Assembly (NCBI RefSeq): GCF_036588685.1
Contig: NC_086386.1
Coordinates: 484,710 to 548,709 of the forward strand
Source: Mytilus trossulus
Lineage: Eukaryota > Mollusca > Bivalvia > Mytilida > Mytilidae
Length of the DNA: 64,000 bases
Direction of reading: 5' to 3'
The notes beneath the pieces were generated by a model. The model was not told where the DNA came from. It did not search any database and was given only the letters and a program-made list of their open reading frames with translations. A program made the position numbers and the translations under genes. Position 1 is the first letter of the stretch; every line of letters begins with the position of its first letter. Shown piece by piece: positions 11,701-23,384 of the stretch.

Positions 11701-12069
11701 ACTGATAATTGACCACTGCCCTAGGCTAGTGACATGACTTTGATAACTTTTCATTTGTGATAATTGACCACTTCCCTAGGCTAGTGACTTGCCTTTGTGA
11801 ACTGATCACTGATGATAATTTACCACTACCCTAGACTAGTGACATGACTTTGTCAACTAGTGATCCCTGATGATTGACCAATAAATAAGGCTAGTGAAAT
11901 GATATTGTTAACTGGTAATTCCTTATAAATGACCACAACCCTAGGCTAGTGATATGGCGTTGTAAACTGGTGATTCCTGATATTTGATCACTACCCTAGG
12001 ATAGTAACATGGATTTGTTAACTAGTGATTCCTGATAATTGACCAATACCCTAGGCTAGTGAAATGATA
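11700..12069 (-). repeat. 55-bp minisatellite, inverted block
   Basis: About six or seven units of the same minisatellite in reverse orientation (for example CCCTAGGCTAGTGACATGAC). The switch lies near 11700, so the core is itself an unequal palindrome. Confidence 0.8.
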
Positions 12070-13210
12070 TTGTTAACCTGTCCAGTCACTCAAAAGTGTT
12101 ATAGTCCATTTTAAATAATACACAGCACATACAAAATAACTGGAAAGGTACAGCAGTTGCTGAAACAAGAAATGCAGAAAAATAGATACATGTACTCATT
12201 GCACTTTAACTTTTTGTAATAACATGGTTAAGTGGACTAGTGAAATTAATATATATTTGTCATTAGATTGATTTTTTAAAAATTGTCTGAATTAATTTAC
12301 TCATAGTTTTTACTTGAAACTAAACAAAAAGGGATCAGCTTACTTTGAACAAAATATATCATTTGTAAATTACCTTTTAAAAGCATGTATATAAATATAT
12401 TTAAATTATTAATAAAGATTATTTCTTTTTTCACAAGTGTCAGGTGTTTTTCAGTCTTTGTGTTTTATCAGATTAAAAGAAAAAGAAACAAACTGAGAAC
12501 AAACAATAAAAGAATTTGAGTAGGCAGCTAAATATATAATTTATTATTACATACAAAAATAAATGTACAATAAATGTATATAAATGGGTGTCAGACTGTC
12601 TGGTTTACACCAGCCAGATGTCTGTATACATACAAAAGCATACAACTGTGCACAAGATGAAACAATCACCCTAGCCCCCATCCCCTTTGTGTATCTGTGT
12701 CTCTAAAACACTGATTTAGGGGTTGAGTGAGCAGGGTGGATTGCCCCCCCCCCCCTTTGTGGGGAAAATTTGGTGGTATATAAAGGGAATCACCCAGACA
12801 TGACTGGACTTAGGGACTGGACTACAAGTACAAATCTGACGTATCACCAATAAATCTTTTTTTTTCAAGTGGACGTAGACGTTTGACCTGGACGGGAGCA
12901 GCACCCCCACCCTTACCCACGCGCAGTTACTGTCCACTGAAACTACTGGGTCAAGTTCATTATGAATAGAGATAATTGTAAATTGCAAGAACGTTTAGTA
13001 AAGTAAGATGTAAAAACAGATCACCATTACTAAATTACAATTTTGTCATGAATCCATCTGCTTCCTTTCTTAGATACTCACATATACTTAGGTGAGCGAC
13101 AGTCTCTTTAGAGCCTCTAGTTTTAAATTATCTTTCAATTGCCTATATTACATGTATATGCCGTATGTGTACAATATTTTAATTTAATTCAGTATTCGAA
13201 GCACTTAATA
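12070..13210 (-). repeat. Right inverted arm of the foldback element
   Basis: Reverse-complement partner of 8320-9535. Compared with the left arm it contains extra sequence near 13020-13130, including AGGTGAGCGACAGTCTCTTT and GAGCCTCTAG. I recognise these as a frequent bivalve repeat end, so a small element has probably inserted here. The frame at 12716-12988 is not a gene. Confidence 0.75.
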
Positions 13211-13355
13211 TGAGGCATATTACCTGTGAATGGGGACGAAGTCTATGATATTTGTTTAAATCAACAATGTTAAAAAGAGTGATGTCCCTTTATTGCTAAG
13301 GCTTAGTGAGATACGGCTCCAGAAAAAAATATAATCTTTTGTAAGGTTAAACTTT

Positions 13356-14483
13356 ATGATGGAACCTGAAATTGAAGCAATATGTAAACAAATGTCAAAC
13401 GATCGTTTTAAACGTCTTTTAGAAGATATGCAAGGTATGCAAGGAGAGTTATTTGACCCCGAGGTGGACATTTCAAATCAAAACAAAACAAATATGGCGT
13501 CCTATTCCGAGGTACTATCAAAAACAAACACAAACACAAACCAAAACAAAGCAGTTGGAGCTGATAACGTTACAGGTGAATCAAGTGATCCCAGTGACTA
13601 TATAAAACCAATATTTCTGACAGATACCGATGTTTTTGGTTCTGTTAAACCACCGAGACCCCTATGGCTGACCAACATAGAAATATACAACGCCATTGAT
13701 ACAAAAATTCCAGCTGAACGGATAAAAGGTATTCAGAGAATCCGTGATATGTGGCGCATTTACATGGATAACGAGGAGGACAAACTGTCTCTGTTAGTGA
13801 CAGGAATGAACTTGCGTGGCAGGCAAGTTCCCCTGCACTCTCAAAATCCCCGAAATCCAGGCAATTTACAACCAGATACCATCAGAATTATAGTTAAAAA
13901 TGTGCCGATTTCCGCTGATGATGGCCAAATACACAGAGCCCTTACACTACAAGGATGTGACATACAGGGTCTACATAGAAAAAGATTACGGGTTAAAGGC
14001 AAAGTCACTAACTGCCAAACTGGAGATAGAATAATAATAAGTAAGCTGTTAGACAAACCCATAGCCAGAAGTTTGCAAATAGGCAAATACATGGCCATAG
14101 TCATGCATAGTGGACAGCCTGAATTTGAAAACAGAAGCTCTAACAGTGATGGCAATACAAAACCATGCTATAAATGCTTACAGGTTGGTCATTTTGTGTA
14201 TGATTGTCCAAATGATTGGGTGTGCAGAAAATGTAAATTACCAGGTCACAAGATGATGGATTGTCCAAATGCATTCCAAGTAGTGAGCAATATTGAAGAA
14301 CAAACAGTGACCAATCATGAATCTGTAAATGATCCTCAGTCAACTGAACAAGCTGAGAAGCTGAAACCAAAGACAAATGTGACAAATAAATCAAAAGGCA
14401 GAAATTCAAAAACAACAGATGCTAATCCAAGCAATGTACATAGCCAAATCCTACAAAACCAGGAAAGGAAAAGTCTAGTGTGA
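13356..14483 (+). CDS. LINE ORF1, CCHC zinc-knuckle RNA-binding protein
   Basis: 375 codons from ATG 13356. The first 80 residues are rich in Asn, Gln and Lys. A middle region (about 170-265) contains RIIVKNVPISADDGQIHRAL and TNCQTGDRIII, the RRM-like or gag-like module usual for this type of ORF1. Two CCHC knuckles follow, CYKCLQVGHFVYDC from about residue 271 and CRKCKLPGHKMMDC from about 290. The tail is basic and low in complexity. The protein should coat the LINE RNA. The reading frame ends at 14483, but the +1 frame continues with polar sequence to ENLHDYW and a double stop at about 14625, so a one-base indel near 14450 probably shortened the end. Confidence 0.8.
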   Translation: MMEPEIEAICKQMSNDRFKRLLEDMQGMQGELFDPEVDISNQNKTNMASYSEVLSKTNTNTNQNKAVGADNVTGESSDPSDYIKPIFLTDTDVFGSVKPPRPLWLTNIEIYNAIDTKIPAERIKGIQRIRDMWRIYMDNEEDKLSLLVTGMNLRGRQVPLHSQNPRNPGNLQPDTIRIIVKNVPISADDGQIHRALTLQGCDIQGLHRKRLRVKGKVTNCQTGDRIIISKLLDKPIARSLQIGKYMAIVMHSGQPEFENRSSNSDGNTKPCYKCLQVGHFVYDCPNDWVCRKCKLPGHKMMDCPNAFQVVSNIEEQTVTNHESVNDPQSTEQAEKLKPKTNVTNKSKGRNSKTTDANPSNVHSQILQNQERKSLV

Positions 14484-14754
14484 ATGAGACAAATTCCAGC
14501 AATTCTGACAAAACACAATCATATATAGACAAATTTATGAACACACCACAAAGTCAACGCAGGAACCTGTCTCAGCAACATACCCCACCTACACCCACAG
14601 AGAACTTACATGACTACTGGTAATAATGGCCCCAAGAAGGCCAAAGCTTAATAACTGTAGTCATATAGACAATGTAAAATATTTTAATGTAAATATTTTT
14701 CAGTACAATGATCTTTTATATATATAAAAAAAATTAAAAAAAATAATAAATAAA

Positions 14755-15684
14755 ATGAAAATGCTAAAAAACTTTCAGCTCTATAAAAGAGTTTACTTCA
14801 ATGTGTTGATTTTGTTGATTGTAAAGTTGACCATTTGTCATAAATGCAACTCATGTCGATATTTTTATAAATTCAAACTCAAAACCTTCTTTTTAAAGGC
14901 TTTATTAAGCTATAACAAAAGATATATGTCAAAAAGAAGTATATTGTCAACTATTTTATTTTTCAGTTTACTATCCAAAAAATTAAATTCTGAATCATAC
15001 TTGTGGAAAGTAAAAGTTATAGTAACTATTTATTTTGAAATCTGGAAAAAACTACACATGATTTTTCTTTGTTTGTTCTTTATAATTGATCTTTATACAT
15101 TGATCAAACAAAAGTACTTTTTCAATCAATCAATGTATCATATTTGGAGTAGTGAACACCAGCTATCTCATAAAATATGTTTTTGTATAATAATGTGCAT
15201 TACAACTGTAACATTGATATCAAAGATTGTGATTATAGGTCAATCGCTGAACAAAATCAATCAGCGAATATTTATTGTTATATTTAACATATTGCTTTTA
15301 TGTTGGTTTTTACCTGTGCTATATTTAGCACAAGTAAACGAATGCTGTATGCTATTAATAGTGAATGAACAATTGTTGACATTAGGTAAGACACTGAATA
15401 CAACCATACACAACTGTTTGCTGTTTAAAATGTATAAATACTTACCTCAGTGTCAGAGTATTCATCAATACTGTATTTGTAGTTTAACAAACTATATTTT
15501 CGAAACATATTTGAATATTGTACTTGTAATAAATCCACGAAATACACTATCGGATATTCCTTTACACTTCCTATTAGATACATGTAAAATATCTACTTCT
15601 TGCAAACAGATTAATTCTTTAGTAAACATAGCAAACGAAACAGCTATAGACGTTAAAAACGACAAAGTATACATACATTCTTAA
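14755..15684 (+). CDS. Hydrophobic multi-pass ORF between LINE ORF1 and ORF2
   Basis: An uninterrupted frame of 309 codons from ATG 14755, in sequence so AT-rich that stops should be frequent. I do not recognise the protein. Hydrophobic runs that could be membrane helices lie at about residues 14-27 (FNVLILLIVKL), 62-75 (ILSTILFFSLL), 98-116 (MIFLCLFFIIDLY), 143-166 (ICFCIIMCITTVTLI) and 172-195 (FIVIFNILLLCWFLPVLYL). It has many Cys and Lys residues. It sits on the LINE sense strand, about 130 bp after the probable ORF1 end, and the same frame remains largely open up to the ORF2 start. It could be a third LINE protein, a captured gene, or an unrelated insertion. Function unknown. Confidence 0.5.
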   Translation: MKMLKNFQLYKRVYFNVLILLIVKLTICHKCNSCRYFYKFKLKTFFLKALLSYNKRYMSKRSILSTILFFSLLSKKLNSESYLWKVKVIVTIYFEIWKKLHMIFLCLFFIIDLYTLIKQKYFFNQSMYHIWSSEHQLSHKICFCIIMCITTVTLISKIVIIGQSLNKINQRIFIVIFNILLLCWFLPVLYLAQVNECCMLLIVNEQLLTLGKTLNTTIHNCLLFKMYKYLPQCQSIHQYCICSLTNYIFETYLNIVLVINPRNTLSDIPLHFLLDTCKISTSCKQINSLVNIANETAIDVKNDKVYIHS

Positions 15685-16095
15685 TATATCTTAAATTTGT
15701 CTATATTCTCCATTTCACTTATTTTAATAAAAATATATGCACGCATTCTGTGAATAAGACACGTATATCAGACATATATATCCATCCACATAGTCATTGT
15801 AAGACTGTTGATTATTTCAGTGTCAATTTTATTGTCTATTGATTTTAACATAAGGTCAAATCAGGCCGGTAAATTAAATGCCGTATTTACAGGTAGTGTG
15901 TTTTATTTGTTACCTGTAATTTTATGTAGTCAGATAAATTGTACTTTTAATGTTCGTAGAAATAGAAAGTTATACATTGTTGATTTCTATATGATTGTTA
16001 TACGCATGTGTTTTAAAAGTACTGTTTGTAGGCATGTACAGTTATGTGAGGAAATAATACAAACAAATGAAATTATACTTAGAAATGGCTTCTAA
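15685..16095 (+). pseudogene. Continuation of the hydrophobic frame, broken by stops
   Basis: This is the same frame as 14755-15684, beyond its TAA (15682-15684). It holds only one further stop, TGA at 15751-15753, before ending at 16095, which overlaps the ORF2 start by 29 bases. It has no early ATG, so it is most simply the C-terminal part of a longer protein of about 446 codons damaged by two stop mutations. Another hydrophobic run (FTGSVFYLLPVILC) lies near 15890-15930. No family recognised. Confidence 0.4.
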
Positions 16096-19000
16096 ATTTT
16101 TAATAAACCTAAGTAGTTTAAATGTAAATGGTACTAAAAATAAAGTTAAAAGAGACAGAGTAATTGAATGGATTAAATGTCAAAATAGTTCTATTTGTTT
16201 TTTGCAAGAAACTCACTTTGATGAAAACATAGAAACAGAAATTAGAAATAACTCAGAATATGATATATTTTGCAGTCACGGAACGACATCTAGTAGGGGT
16301 GTGGCTATTTTCATTAAAAAGTCACTGAATTATAAATTGATAAATATAGATTCTTACATTGATACCAGTGGATTATCGGATTTATCCAATCGAGATAGTT
16401 AAATTATCAATTTTAAAGTCCAAGCCGCCTCGGCGAGGACTTTAAAATTTATAATTTAACTATGGAGATTGGATAAATCCGATAATCCACGAGTAACTAT
16501 GTAAGAATCTGTTTCTCTAATGATTAAACAATACATTTTCTTTTTTTTTAAACGAAAATCCCCTTCGAGTGCCTTTCACATTGCACGAAGTTGTCAATTT
16601 CATCAACACCTGTTGGCATATTTTGATTCATCCAGTTGGCTAAAAAGGTCATGACCCTTAAAATCATCCAATGATCTTTTGAGATCACCAGCAACCACAC
16701 GTTGATTAAATTTTTTTATACAATGGGTTCGGAAAGGGATAAATTTCCGTGGAATTAGAGAAATAAACATAACGATGTAGATGGACGATTAGTTCTTTTA
16801 AATGTAGAAATTGATGAAAGCGTTTTTACACTAATGTGTATATATGCACCCAATTGTAAAAGTAATAGAAATATATTTTTCAAAAAAGTAAATAATATAT
16901 TAAAAGAACAAGGGATAGGAATTACAATAATGGGGGGAGATTTCAATGATACGATGAAAGCGATAGACAGAAAAAGTACTAGTTCAGAAGTAAAAAATAT
17001 CCAATCAGTAAATAGTTTAAAATCTTTAATAAAAATAAATAACTTAACAGACATTTGGAGATATTCAAATAAGAATAAACAACAATATACTTGGCGGAGA
17101 AAAGATAAATCTCAGGCAAGTAGGATTGATATGATTCTGATAGGTTCAGACTTCATACCACTAGTAGAATGTTGCAAGATTAAACCTGCAGTTATTGATT
17201 CTACGGATCATCAAAGTGTTTTTATGAAGTTTAGAACAGGTGCATCAGAAAAGGGAAGGGGGTACTGGAAAATAAATAATTCTATATTAGAAGATAATGA
17301 ATACATAAAATTAGTTGATAAAGAACTGGAAAGATGCTTTAAGGGTAATCGTAATTTAAAAAATCTTGGTTTAGCATGGGATATATTTAAAGTAAAGGTA
17401 AGGGAGGCAACTATAGCTTATTGTAAATCTAAAGCCAAATTTACACGAGAAAACTTACGTGCTCTTGAAAAACAATTAGAAATAAAAATGAAAATTAGAG
17501 ATGAGCAGGAAATTGAGAATAACATTTTAGATAAAGATATTAAAGAACTTGAAAATAATATTACCAAAATTTATGAACAAAAGGCTAAAGGGGCGCAAAT
17601 AAGATCACGAGAGAAATGGGTTGAATTTGGGGAAAAAATAACTCTTACTTTTTAGGTTTAGAAAAACAGAGACAGGTAAAAAAGTCAATAAATAAATTAA
17701 AAGGGGAAAATGATGAGATTTTAACGGATCAAAGTGATATATTATGTAATATTAAAGAGTACTATAAAAAGTTATACTCAACGCACAGCCCTGATAAAAC
17801 ATCAAGTGATAATTATATATTTGAGACAAAACTAGAGAAAGAAATGGATGAAAATGATAAATCACTATGCGATGGTGATGTTACAATAGAAGAATGCTCA
17901 GAAGCTATTTTTAAAATGAAACTTAATAAATCTCCTGGATTAGACGGTTTAACAGTTGAATTTTATAGAAAATTTTGGGATAAATTAAAGTTCATAGAAG
18001 TAAATATTCTAAATAGTGGATATAAAGATCAAACACTTACATACTCACAGCGTACCAGTGTATTAACGCTATTATTTAAAAAAGGTGATCCATTGTCACT
18101 AAATAATTATCGTCCTATTTCTCTTTTAAATATAGACATGAAACTTCTTTCGTATGCTCTAGCACAACGATTGAAAAAAATCTTACCAAAACTGATTAAA
18201 GAAGATCAGACTGGATATGTTAAAAATAGATTTATTGGTTTTAATCTTAGACAGATATAAGATATCATTGATTTCACTGATTTATACAAAATTGAGGGGG
18301 CTATAGTCTTTGTTGATTTTTCTAAAGCGTTTGACTCTCTAGAATGGAATTTTATGTTTTCAGTTTTAAAACATTTTGGATTTAATGATTCTTTTATAAG
18401 ATGGGTTAAGACTTTATATAGTGATATTCAAACATGTGTTATGAATAATGGTTGGATATCTGATGTCTTTAAAAACACGAGGGGTATTCGCCAAGGTTGT
18501 CTTTTATCTGCTTTATTATTTGTTTTATCTGTGGAAATTATGGCTTCAAGATTAAGAAGCAATACTAATTTTAAAGGTATAAAAATCAAATTAGATTGCA
18601 AAAGTCATAGTATAAAAATTTCGCAACTAGCAGATGATACTACTTTATTTTGTTGTTCTAAATATGACGTTCAAATAGCTATGAACGAAATTGAAATATT
18701 TGGTTCTTATTCAGGATTGAAATTAAATAGAAATAAAACAGAGGGGTTATGGGTAGGAAAGCTTAAATCATGTAAAGACAAAATTGAGGGAATCAACTGG
18801 AGTAATGGACCAATTTAAAATTCTTGGCATATACTTTGGGCATTGTAGGGAGGAATGTGAAAAATTAAATTGGGAAAATAAAATAGAAAAGATGAATAAA
18901 TTATTTTGTTCTTGGCAAAAAAGAAATCTTACTATTTTGGGAAAAATTTTGATAATCAAAACACTAATTGTGCCCATTTTTACTTTTGTGGGATCTGCCT

Positions 19001-20298
19001 GCATAGTTCCAGAGAAATATTTAAAAGAAATAGAAAAAAGTTGTTTTAAATTTGTTTGGGATAATAAACCAGATAAAGTAAAAAGAAATTCAATTATTGG
19101 TCAATATGAAAAGGGGGGATTAAATATGATAGATATAAGGAGTTATTTCACTGCTTTAAAAGCTAGTTGGGTAAAAAGATTAGTAAATGATTGTGAAGGA
19201 GGTTGGAAAATTATACCTCAGCACTATTTTTATAATTTTGGGTCAAATTGGTTAGTGTTTCAGACAAACAGTGGGGATAAGCCAGACGAAAGCATTGAAC
19301 ACATCCCAGATTTTTATAAAGATATCATAAAATGTTGGAAATTAACTGGTGGAGGTCTAACAAAAAAGCCAGATACATTTACAGATATAAGAAAACAAAT
19401 ATTATGGAACAATAAATTTATTAAATTTGAAAATAAAGCTATATTTTTCAAAAACTGGATTAAAAGCGATCTTATTTATGTAAATGATATCATAGATGAA
19501 AAAGGCTGTATTTCACAAGACATCATTTTAAATAAACTAAAAAATAAATCAAACTGGATAGCTGAAATGAATTTAGTAAAGAGATCAATACCAAAAGATT
19601 GGGCAGTAATTTTAAAATCGGAAAACTCTATAAAAAGTATTGTTAATATAAAAAGAAACCAATTTATATTGGAAGGTTTACCTATAAAATTAGAATCACT
19701 ATCGAATAAACTTTTATACAAGTCTCTTATAAATAAAAAAATTGAACCAGCTATTGGACCAAAAAAATGGCTACGTATATTTAATATAGATGATGTGTTA
19801 TATCAAAACAATTTAAACAATTTTTTATTCAGATATTTAAAAGAAAATAAACTTAAAATTTTCAGATGGAAATTACTACAACATATTCTAACTACAAAGA
19901 AACTTTTATGCAGGTGGAAAATTGTAACCAATAGCTCTTGTAATTTTTGTACACAGGAAGAGGATTATGATCACTTCTTTATACTGTGTCCGTATTTAAA
20001 ACTTTTTTGGAATAAAATAGATCAAGTTTTAAAGAACAGTAAAATAATGTTTAAGATAAAACTAAGACACTTGGTATTTGGATATAAAACTTCTGACGAA
20101 GAATATTTTGACTTTAACTATTTTTTAACAATTGTTGGTTTTTCAATTTACAAAGCCTATTACATATCTGATCAAAAGACGAAAAATGTCAATGTTTTCT
20201 CAATTTTTCTAAATGAGTTCAATAGAAGAGTATGTTTGAAAATTAAAAGTAATTTTTTAGCAACTATTAGAAAACATACGAATAGTCATACTAAGTGA
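16067..20298 (+). pseudogene. LINE ORF2: AP endonuclease plus reverse transcriptase
   Basis: Endonuclease motifs: SLNVNGTKN and CFLQETH (16067-16360), CIYAPN, MGGDFNDT and ASRIDMILIG with STDHQSV (16834-17230). RT motifs: NKSPGLDGLTVEFYRKFW (about 17925), NYRPISLLN, DQTGYVKNRFIG, VDFSKAFDSL (about 18315), IRQGCLLSALLF and the catalytic LADDTT (about 18630). The C-terminus has CNFCTQEEDYDHFFILCP (about 19940-19990), the usual Tx1/L1 knuckle. Damage: a MITE between about 16349 and 16765, a one-base loss in an A run near 17640, a TAA at 18258 where RQI meets DII, and a frameshift near 18800. Four disruptions in an otherwise well-kept frame suggest moderate age. Confidence 0.85.
16349..16765. mobile_element. 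Hairpin MITE inserted in ORF2 endonuclease
   Basis: Two arms (about 16349-16430 and 16433-16512) form a near-perfect hairpin: AGATTCTTACAT, GTGGATTATCGGATTTATCC, ATAGTTAAATTAT and TTTTAAAGTCC, each with its complement. The tip is GCCGCCTCGGCGAGG. Sequence to about 16765 is also foreign and is framed by TTTCTCTAAT and ATTAGAGAAA, so a second nested element is possible. The LINE frame breaks at the left side and resumes at about 16765 with DGRLVLLNVEID. Confidence 0.7.
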
Positions 20299-20490
20299 TA
20301 TTATTTAATATATATTTGATATACAAATGTAATATGTATTTTACAACTATTCACTACCCTGAGTGATTAGTCGATTGTAACAGGGAACATCAGGAGGAGC
20401 TTGGACTCTTGAAGGATATTGTAACAAGCCAATATTTGAAATAAATATTATATTATGTTGTTAAAAAAAAAAAAACACAAAAAAAAAGAG
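20299..20490 (+). other. LINE 3' untranslated region and A-rich tail
   Basis: It follows the ORF2 stop and contains ACTATTCACTACCCTGAGTG and ATCAGGAGGAGCTTGGACTC. It ends in A-rich sequence interrupted by a CAC (20462-20489), as expected for a LINE 3' end. No clear target-site duplication was found. Confidence 0.6.
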
Positions 20491-21785
20491 AAACGGAAAT
20501 ACCGTAACGTTTCCGATATTGGTTCTATTGTTAGGGATTTTAGTTGTGCCGTTATTTAAGTTATGACCATGATAACGTCATATTCAATGTAAACAAAGAA
20601 ACGCTGTCATCAGGAAACGTTTTTTTAATAACAAACATTTTTTTTTAAATGAATAAGTATTAGTTCCTTCCTTCGACTGATAAATATACATTGTATTCAA
20701 AATCTCATGAAAACAAAACCGGAAACGGGAGTAGATTTCTGCGCAGATCTAGAAATTCAAAAAGACGACCAAAAAAAATGGAATGATTTTGAGTTCATTA
20801 GTACAATGAAAAATTCAGGAATTTTTTTTTGATTTTTTTTTTAATGTTCCTCTGTCATAGGGGACTTCGTCCCCATATTATCTAATTTTGATATTGACTC
20901 TGTTCCCTGATACATGCCCGTCATCTTGGGAGATTTTAACCATTTTTTTGTTTCCCCCTTGCTGAAATTTCTCTCAGATAATCGCGCCAATGACGTGATC
21001 TCGTATCTCGCGTTGCTTTATAAAACTCATGAATATTCATACTACCCGAGGCTACTGCAACGAAGAGCTAACCGCTATTGTGGCTGATAGAGCTTGACGA
21101 CAACGGACGTTTCCAAGAGCTTGCTTTCCAACTAAACTATGCAATAAAATTGTTGTGTCCCCGGCTGCAATTATTCTGAAGGAGGGCAACAGATTCACAA
21201 AAGACGATGAAATGCTATTGAAATGGAGAGAAGGCTTCTAGAGAGTTGCTCTTCCAAAAAAAACAAAAAACGGGCGGAAAATTCGAACAAGTTTGCCGTA
21301 TTAAACCATTTGATAACCATGTCATGTCAGGATATTACAGGATTACGTTATTATATATTTATATTATTCTTATATTTTACAGTAAAGTATTAAACCTTTT
21401 TGTTCTATTTTTTCTTCAGTAAACAGCTCAATTCGGACAGTTTTGGTATGGAGATAATACCGAGGGATGTATTTTTGTCTTCAAATATTCCCTCACACTT
21501 TGTTAGTTTTTCCCAAGTCTTTACTTTTTTCAACACTTTACCTTTGTTTGCAATGTAAATAAGAATATTTCTAGACAATAACAGTTATGTTATGCACATT
21601 ATTATAGCAAGTGAAATATATTACCTTGACAAAACAAAGGTTAAAAAAATATTACAGAAATTTCTCAAAAATGTATGCCTTTAACTTATTTTCAAAACAT
21701 TTTTATGATACTTTTAAAACATTATTTAGATATTTCTGAATTCAGACAACAATGTTTGTAAAAAGTCTTATAAATGATTTGATTG
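20491..21785. other. Non-coding stretch with one short inverted motif
   Basis: Mostly AT-rich. A short palindromic motif, GGGGACTTCGTCCCC, is at about 20860-20874. A stretch at 21137-21200 could read CCVPGCNYSEGG, which resembles the start of a THAP zinc finger, but a stop lies just before it and nothing supports the rest. I call no gene. Confidence 0.4.
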
Positions 21786-21935
21786 TATATAGTTATCAAA
21801 GGTACCAGGATTATAATTTAGTACGCCAGACGCGCGTTTCGTCTACATAAGACTCATCAATGACGCTCATATCAAAATATTTATAAAGACAAACAAGTAC
21901 AAAGTTGAAGCGCATTGATGATCTAAAATCCAATG
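21786..21935 (+). mobile_element. Short mussel MITE, second copy
   Basis: Same repeat as 5111-5265: AGTTATCAAAGGTACCAGGA, TACGCCAGACGCGCGTTTCG, TAAGACTCATCAATGACGCT and ACAAAGTTGAAGCGCATTGA. Non-coding. Confidence 0.75.
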
Positions 21936-23384
21936 AATGTGGGTTTTTTTCATCAAGTATCCTTGAAATATTTTAAAAACATATAAAAAATCATTTCCGC
22001 AGAATAAAATGTTTTGAAAATGTTCACAAAATATTTAATAATAAAATGTTTTATCAATCTTCATATTTTCAAAAAAATCATTTAAATGATTTCTAATATA
22101 ATCTTTCAGGCGATTTACAAAATATTCAGAAACAATGTGTAAATTTAGGGACAGATAAAGGGGGTTGGGTGCCTTGGTCACCCCTTATGGAGCTACATAA
22201 GTGCTTGATTCAGATTTTGTTATCTATTCCTCTCCAACTTTGTCTTGTTTGGGCCGGGATCTGCATTTGAAAATAATTTGTCATAATGATCTTTACTTCA
22301 CATCTTCTTTTACATTTGTCTGCATATGCTGTTGTTGCTGTCTCAACATGCTCAATCTACATATATTTTGATTATGTTTGTTGGGTTGATGTCACATTGA
22401 CAGAATCATATTATTTCCTGTCTTAGGTATCAGTTTTATTTAATATTCCATTTTTTTTGCTATGAACACTTTGAATTTATTAATTGTTTCACATACATAG
22501 AGGTAAAATAAATTTCAGAATATAACTATTCTCGTGCATTTCATAAGGTCCCCGCATTAAAAAAATATTTACTAATTTTTTATCTTTTGTTTGATCATGT
22601 GTTGCATATGTATTTTTTTGGGGTCTGAAACAGATTTTTCGATTGTTTTCTTTGCTGCCTTGGACAACAATACACAAGATAAGAGCAATAAGATACAATG
22701 CAATACATTTATTAAAAATTTTCATATCACAAATCTTTTTTAATTTTTCTTTTGATCAATTTTTTTTTTAATCTTAATTTTGCTGTCTTCTGTAAAGAAA
22801 CTGTTAACAAAGTAGTCAAAGTGTTGTTAACTGAGTAAACTCCTCAAATTACATAAGAAAATTTAATTCTTCAATATAATACAGTGGTTTCGTAAAAATA
22901 GTATATCGAAAAGCGTCATCAAAACTTTAACATGAAGCGGACGGTTCATTCTCATTTAGCCAACTTTTTAGAATTATAGGTAGCACAAGTAAAAAAAAGT
23001 TGAATACATGAGATCAAAAGTAATCAAGAACAAAGGTTTTTCCAATAAAGTTTGGGTTGAATGACAGGTGAAAAATAAGACTGAAAATTATACCCGGATT
23101 AATTTTTCTGTAGTATTATTTAGCATAACATGTAAAAATGTGCAACTGACATTTAGTTAATGTAATGAAAATCATCTGAAAACATTTTTAAGTTTTTTAA
23201 CCGTTAACATAAACGTGAATCGGATAGAAAAAATATATGTTGCACTTTTATTCAGTTACACTTAATTCATGAAAGATTTTTCAATGAGATGAAGCTTTTT
23301 TTTTGTAATAGGTCCTCTTCATTCATTTTTTTCTGTTCTTCTGACCAGGAATGTTCAATAGATCGTTATCCTAGTTAACGTAAG
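21936..23384. other. AT-rich stretch, nothing recognised
   Basis: Homopolymer-rich AT sequence. The 78-codon minus-strand frame at 22489-22725 has a hydrophobic start (IALYLIALILCIVV) but no other support, and I do not call it. Confidence 0.4.

Larger units (their letters stand above)
8320..13210. mobile_element. Large foldback element with minisatellite core
   Basis: Two arms of about 1.2 kb (8320-9535 and 12070-13210) are inverted copies of each other. The core is an array of about 55-bp tandem repeats that itself turns around near 11700. The outermost matching text is AAGTGCTTC(A/G)AATACTGAATT on the left and its complement on the right. No transposase gene is visible. The architecture is like Drosophila FB or Galileo foldback elements, but I cannot assign a family. 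No clear target-site duplication is seen. Confidence 0.75.
13211..20490 (+). mobile_element. Tx1/L1-type LINE, near full length, inactive
   Basis: Order on the plus strand: short 5' region, ORF1 with two CCHC knuckles (13356-14483, probably to about 14625), a hydrophobic extra frame (14755-16095), ORF2 with apurinic-type endonuclease and reverse transcriptase (16067-20298), a 3' untranslated part and an A-rich tail at 20461-20490. RT wording such as NKSPGLDGLTVEFYRKFW and the C-terminal CNFC..H..C knuckle fit the L1/Tx1 group. ORF2 carries a MITE insertion, two frameshifts and one premature stop, so this copy is dead. Overall length (about 7.3 kb) is large for the group, mainly because of the inter-ORF region and the MITE. 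Confidence 0.85.

Noticed and set aside
9605..12069. CRISPR-like regular repeats
   Set aside because: The units are contiguous tandem repeats without unique spacers, in a eukaryotic context.
8507..12988. Frames at 8507-8785 (+) and 12716-12988 (-) as genes
   Set aside because: They are the two inverted copies of the foldback arm and lack any protein motif.
13226..20874. GGGGACGAAGTC near 13228 and GGGGACTTCGTCCCC near 20860 as inverted ends around the LINE
   Set aside because: Only about 12-15 palindromic bases match and the flanks do not extend the similarity.
21130..21200. Possible THAP zinc finger (CCVPGCNYSEGG)
   Set aside because: A stop lies just upstream, there is no second Cys/His pair and no further open frame, so it is too short to support.
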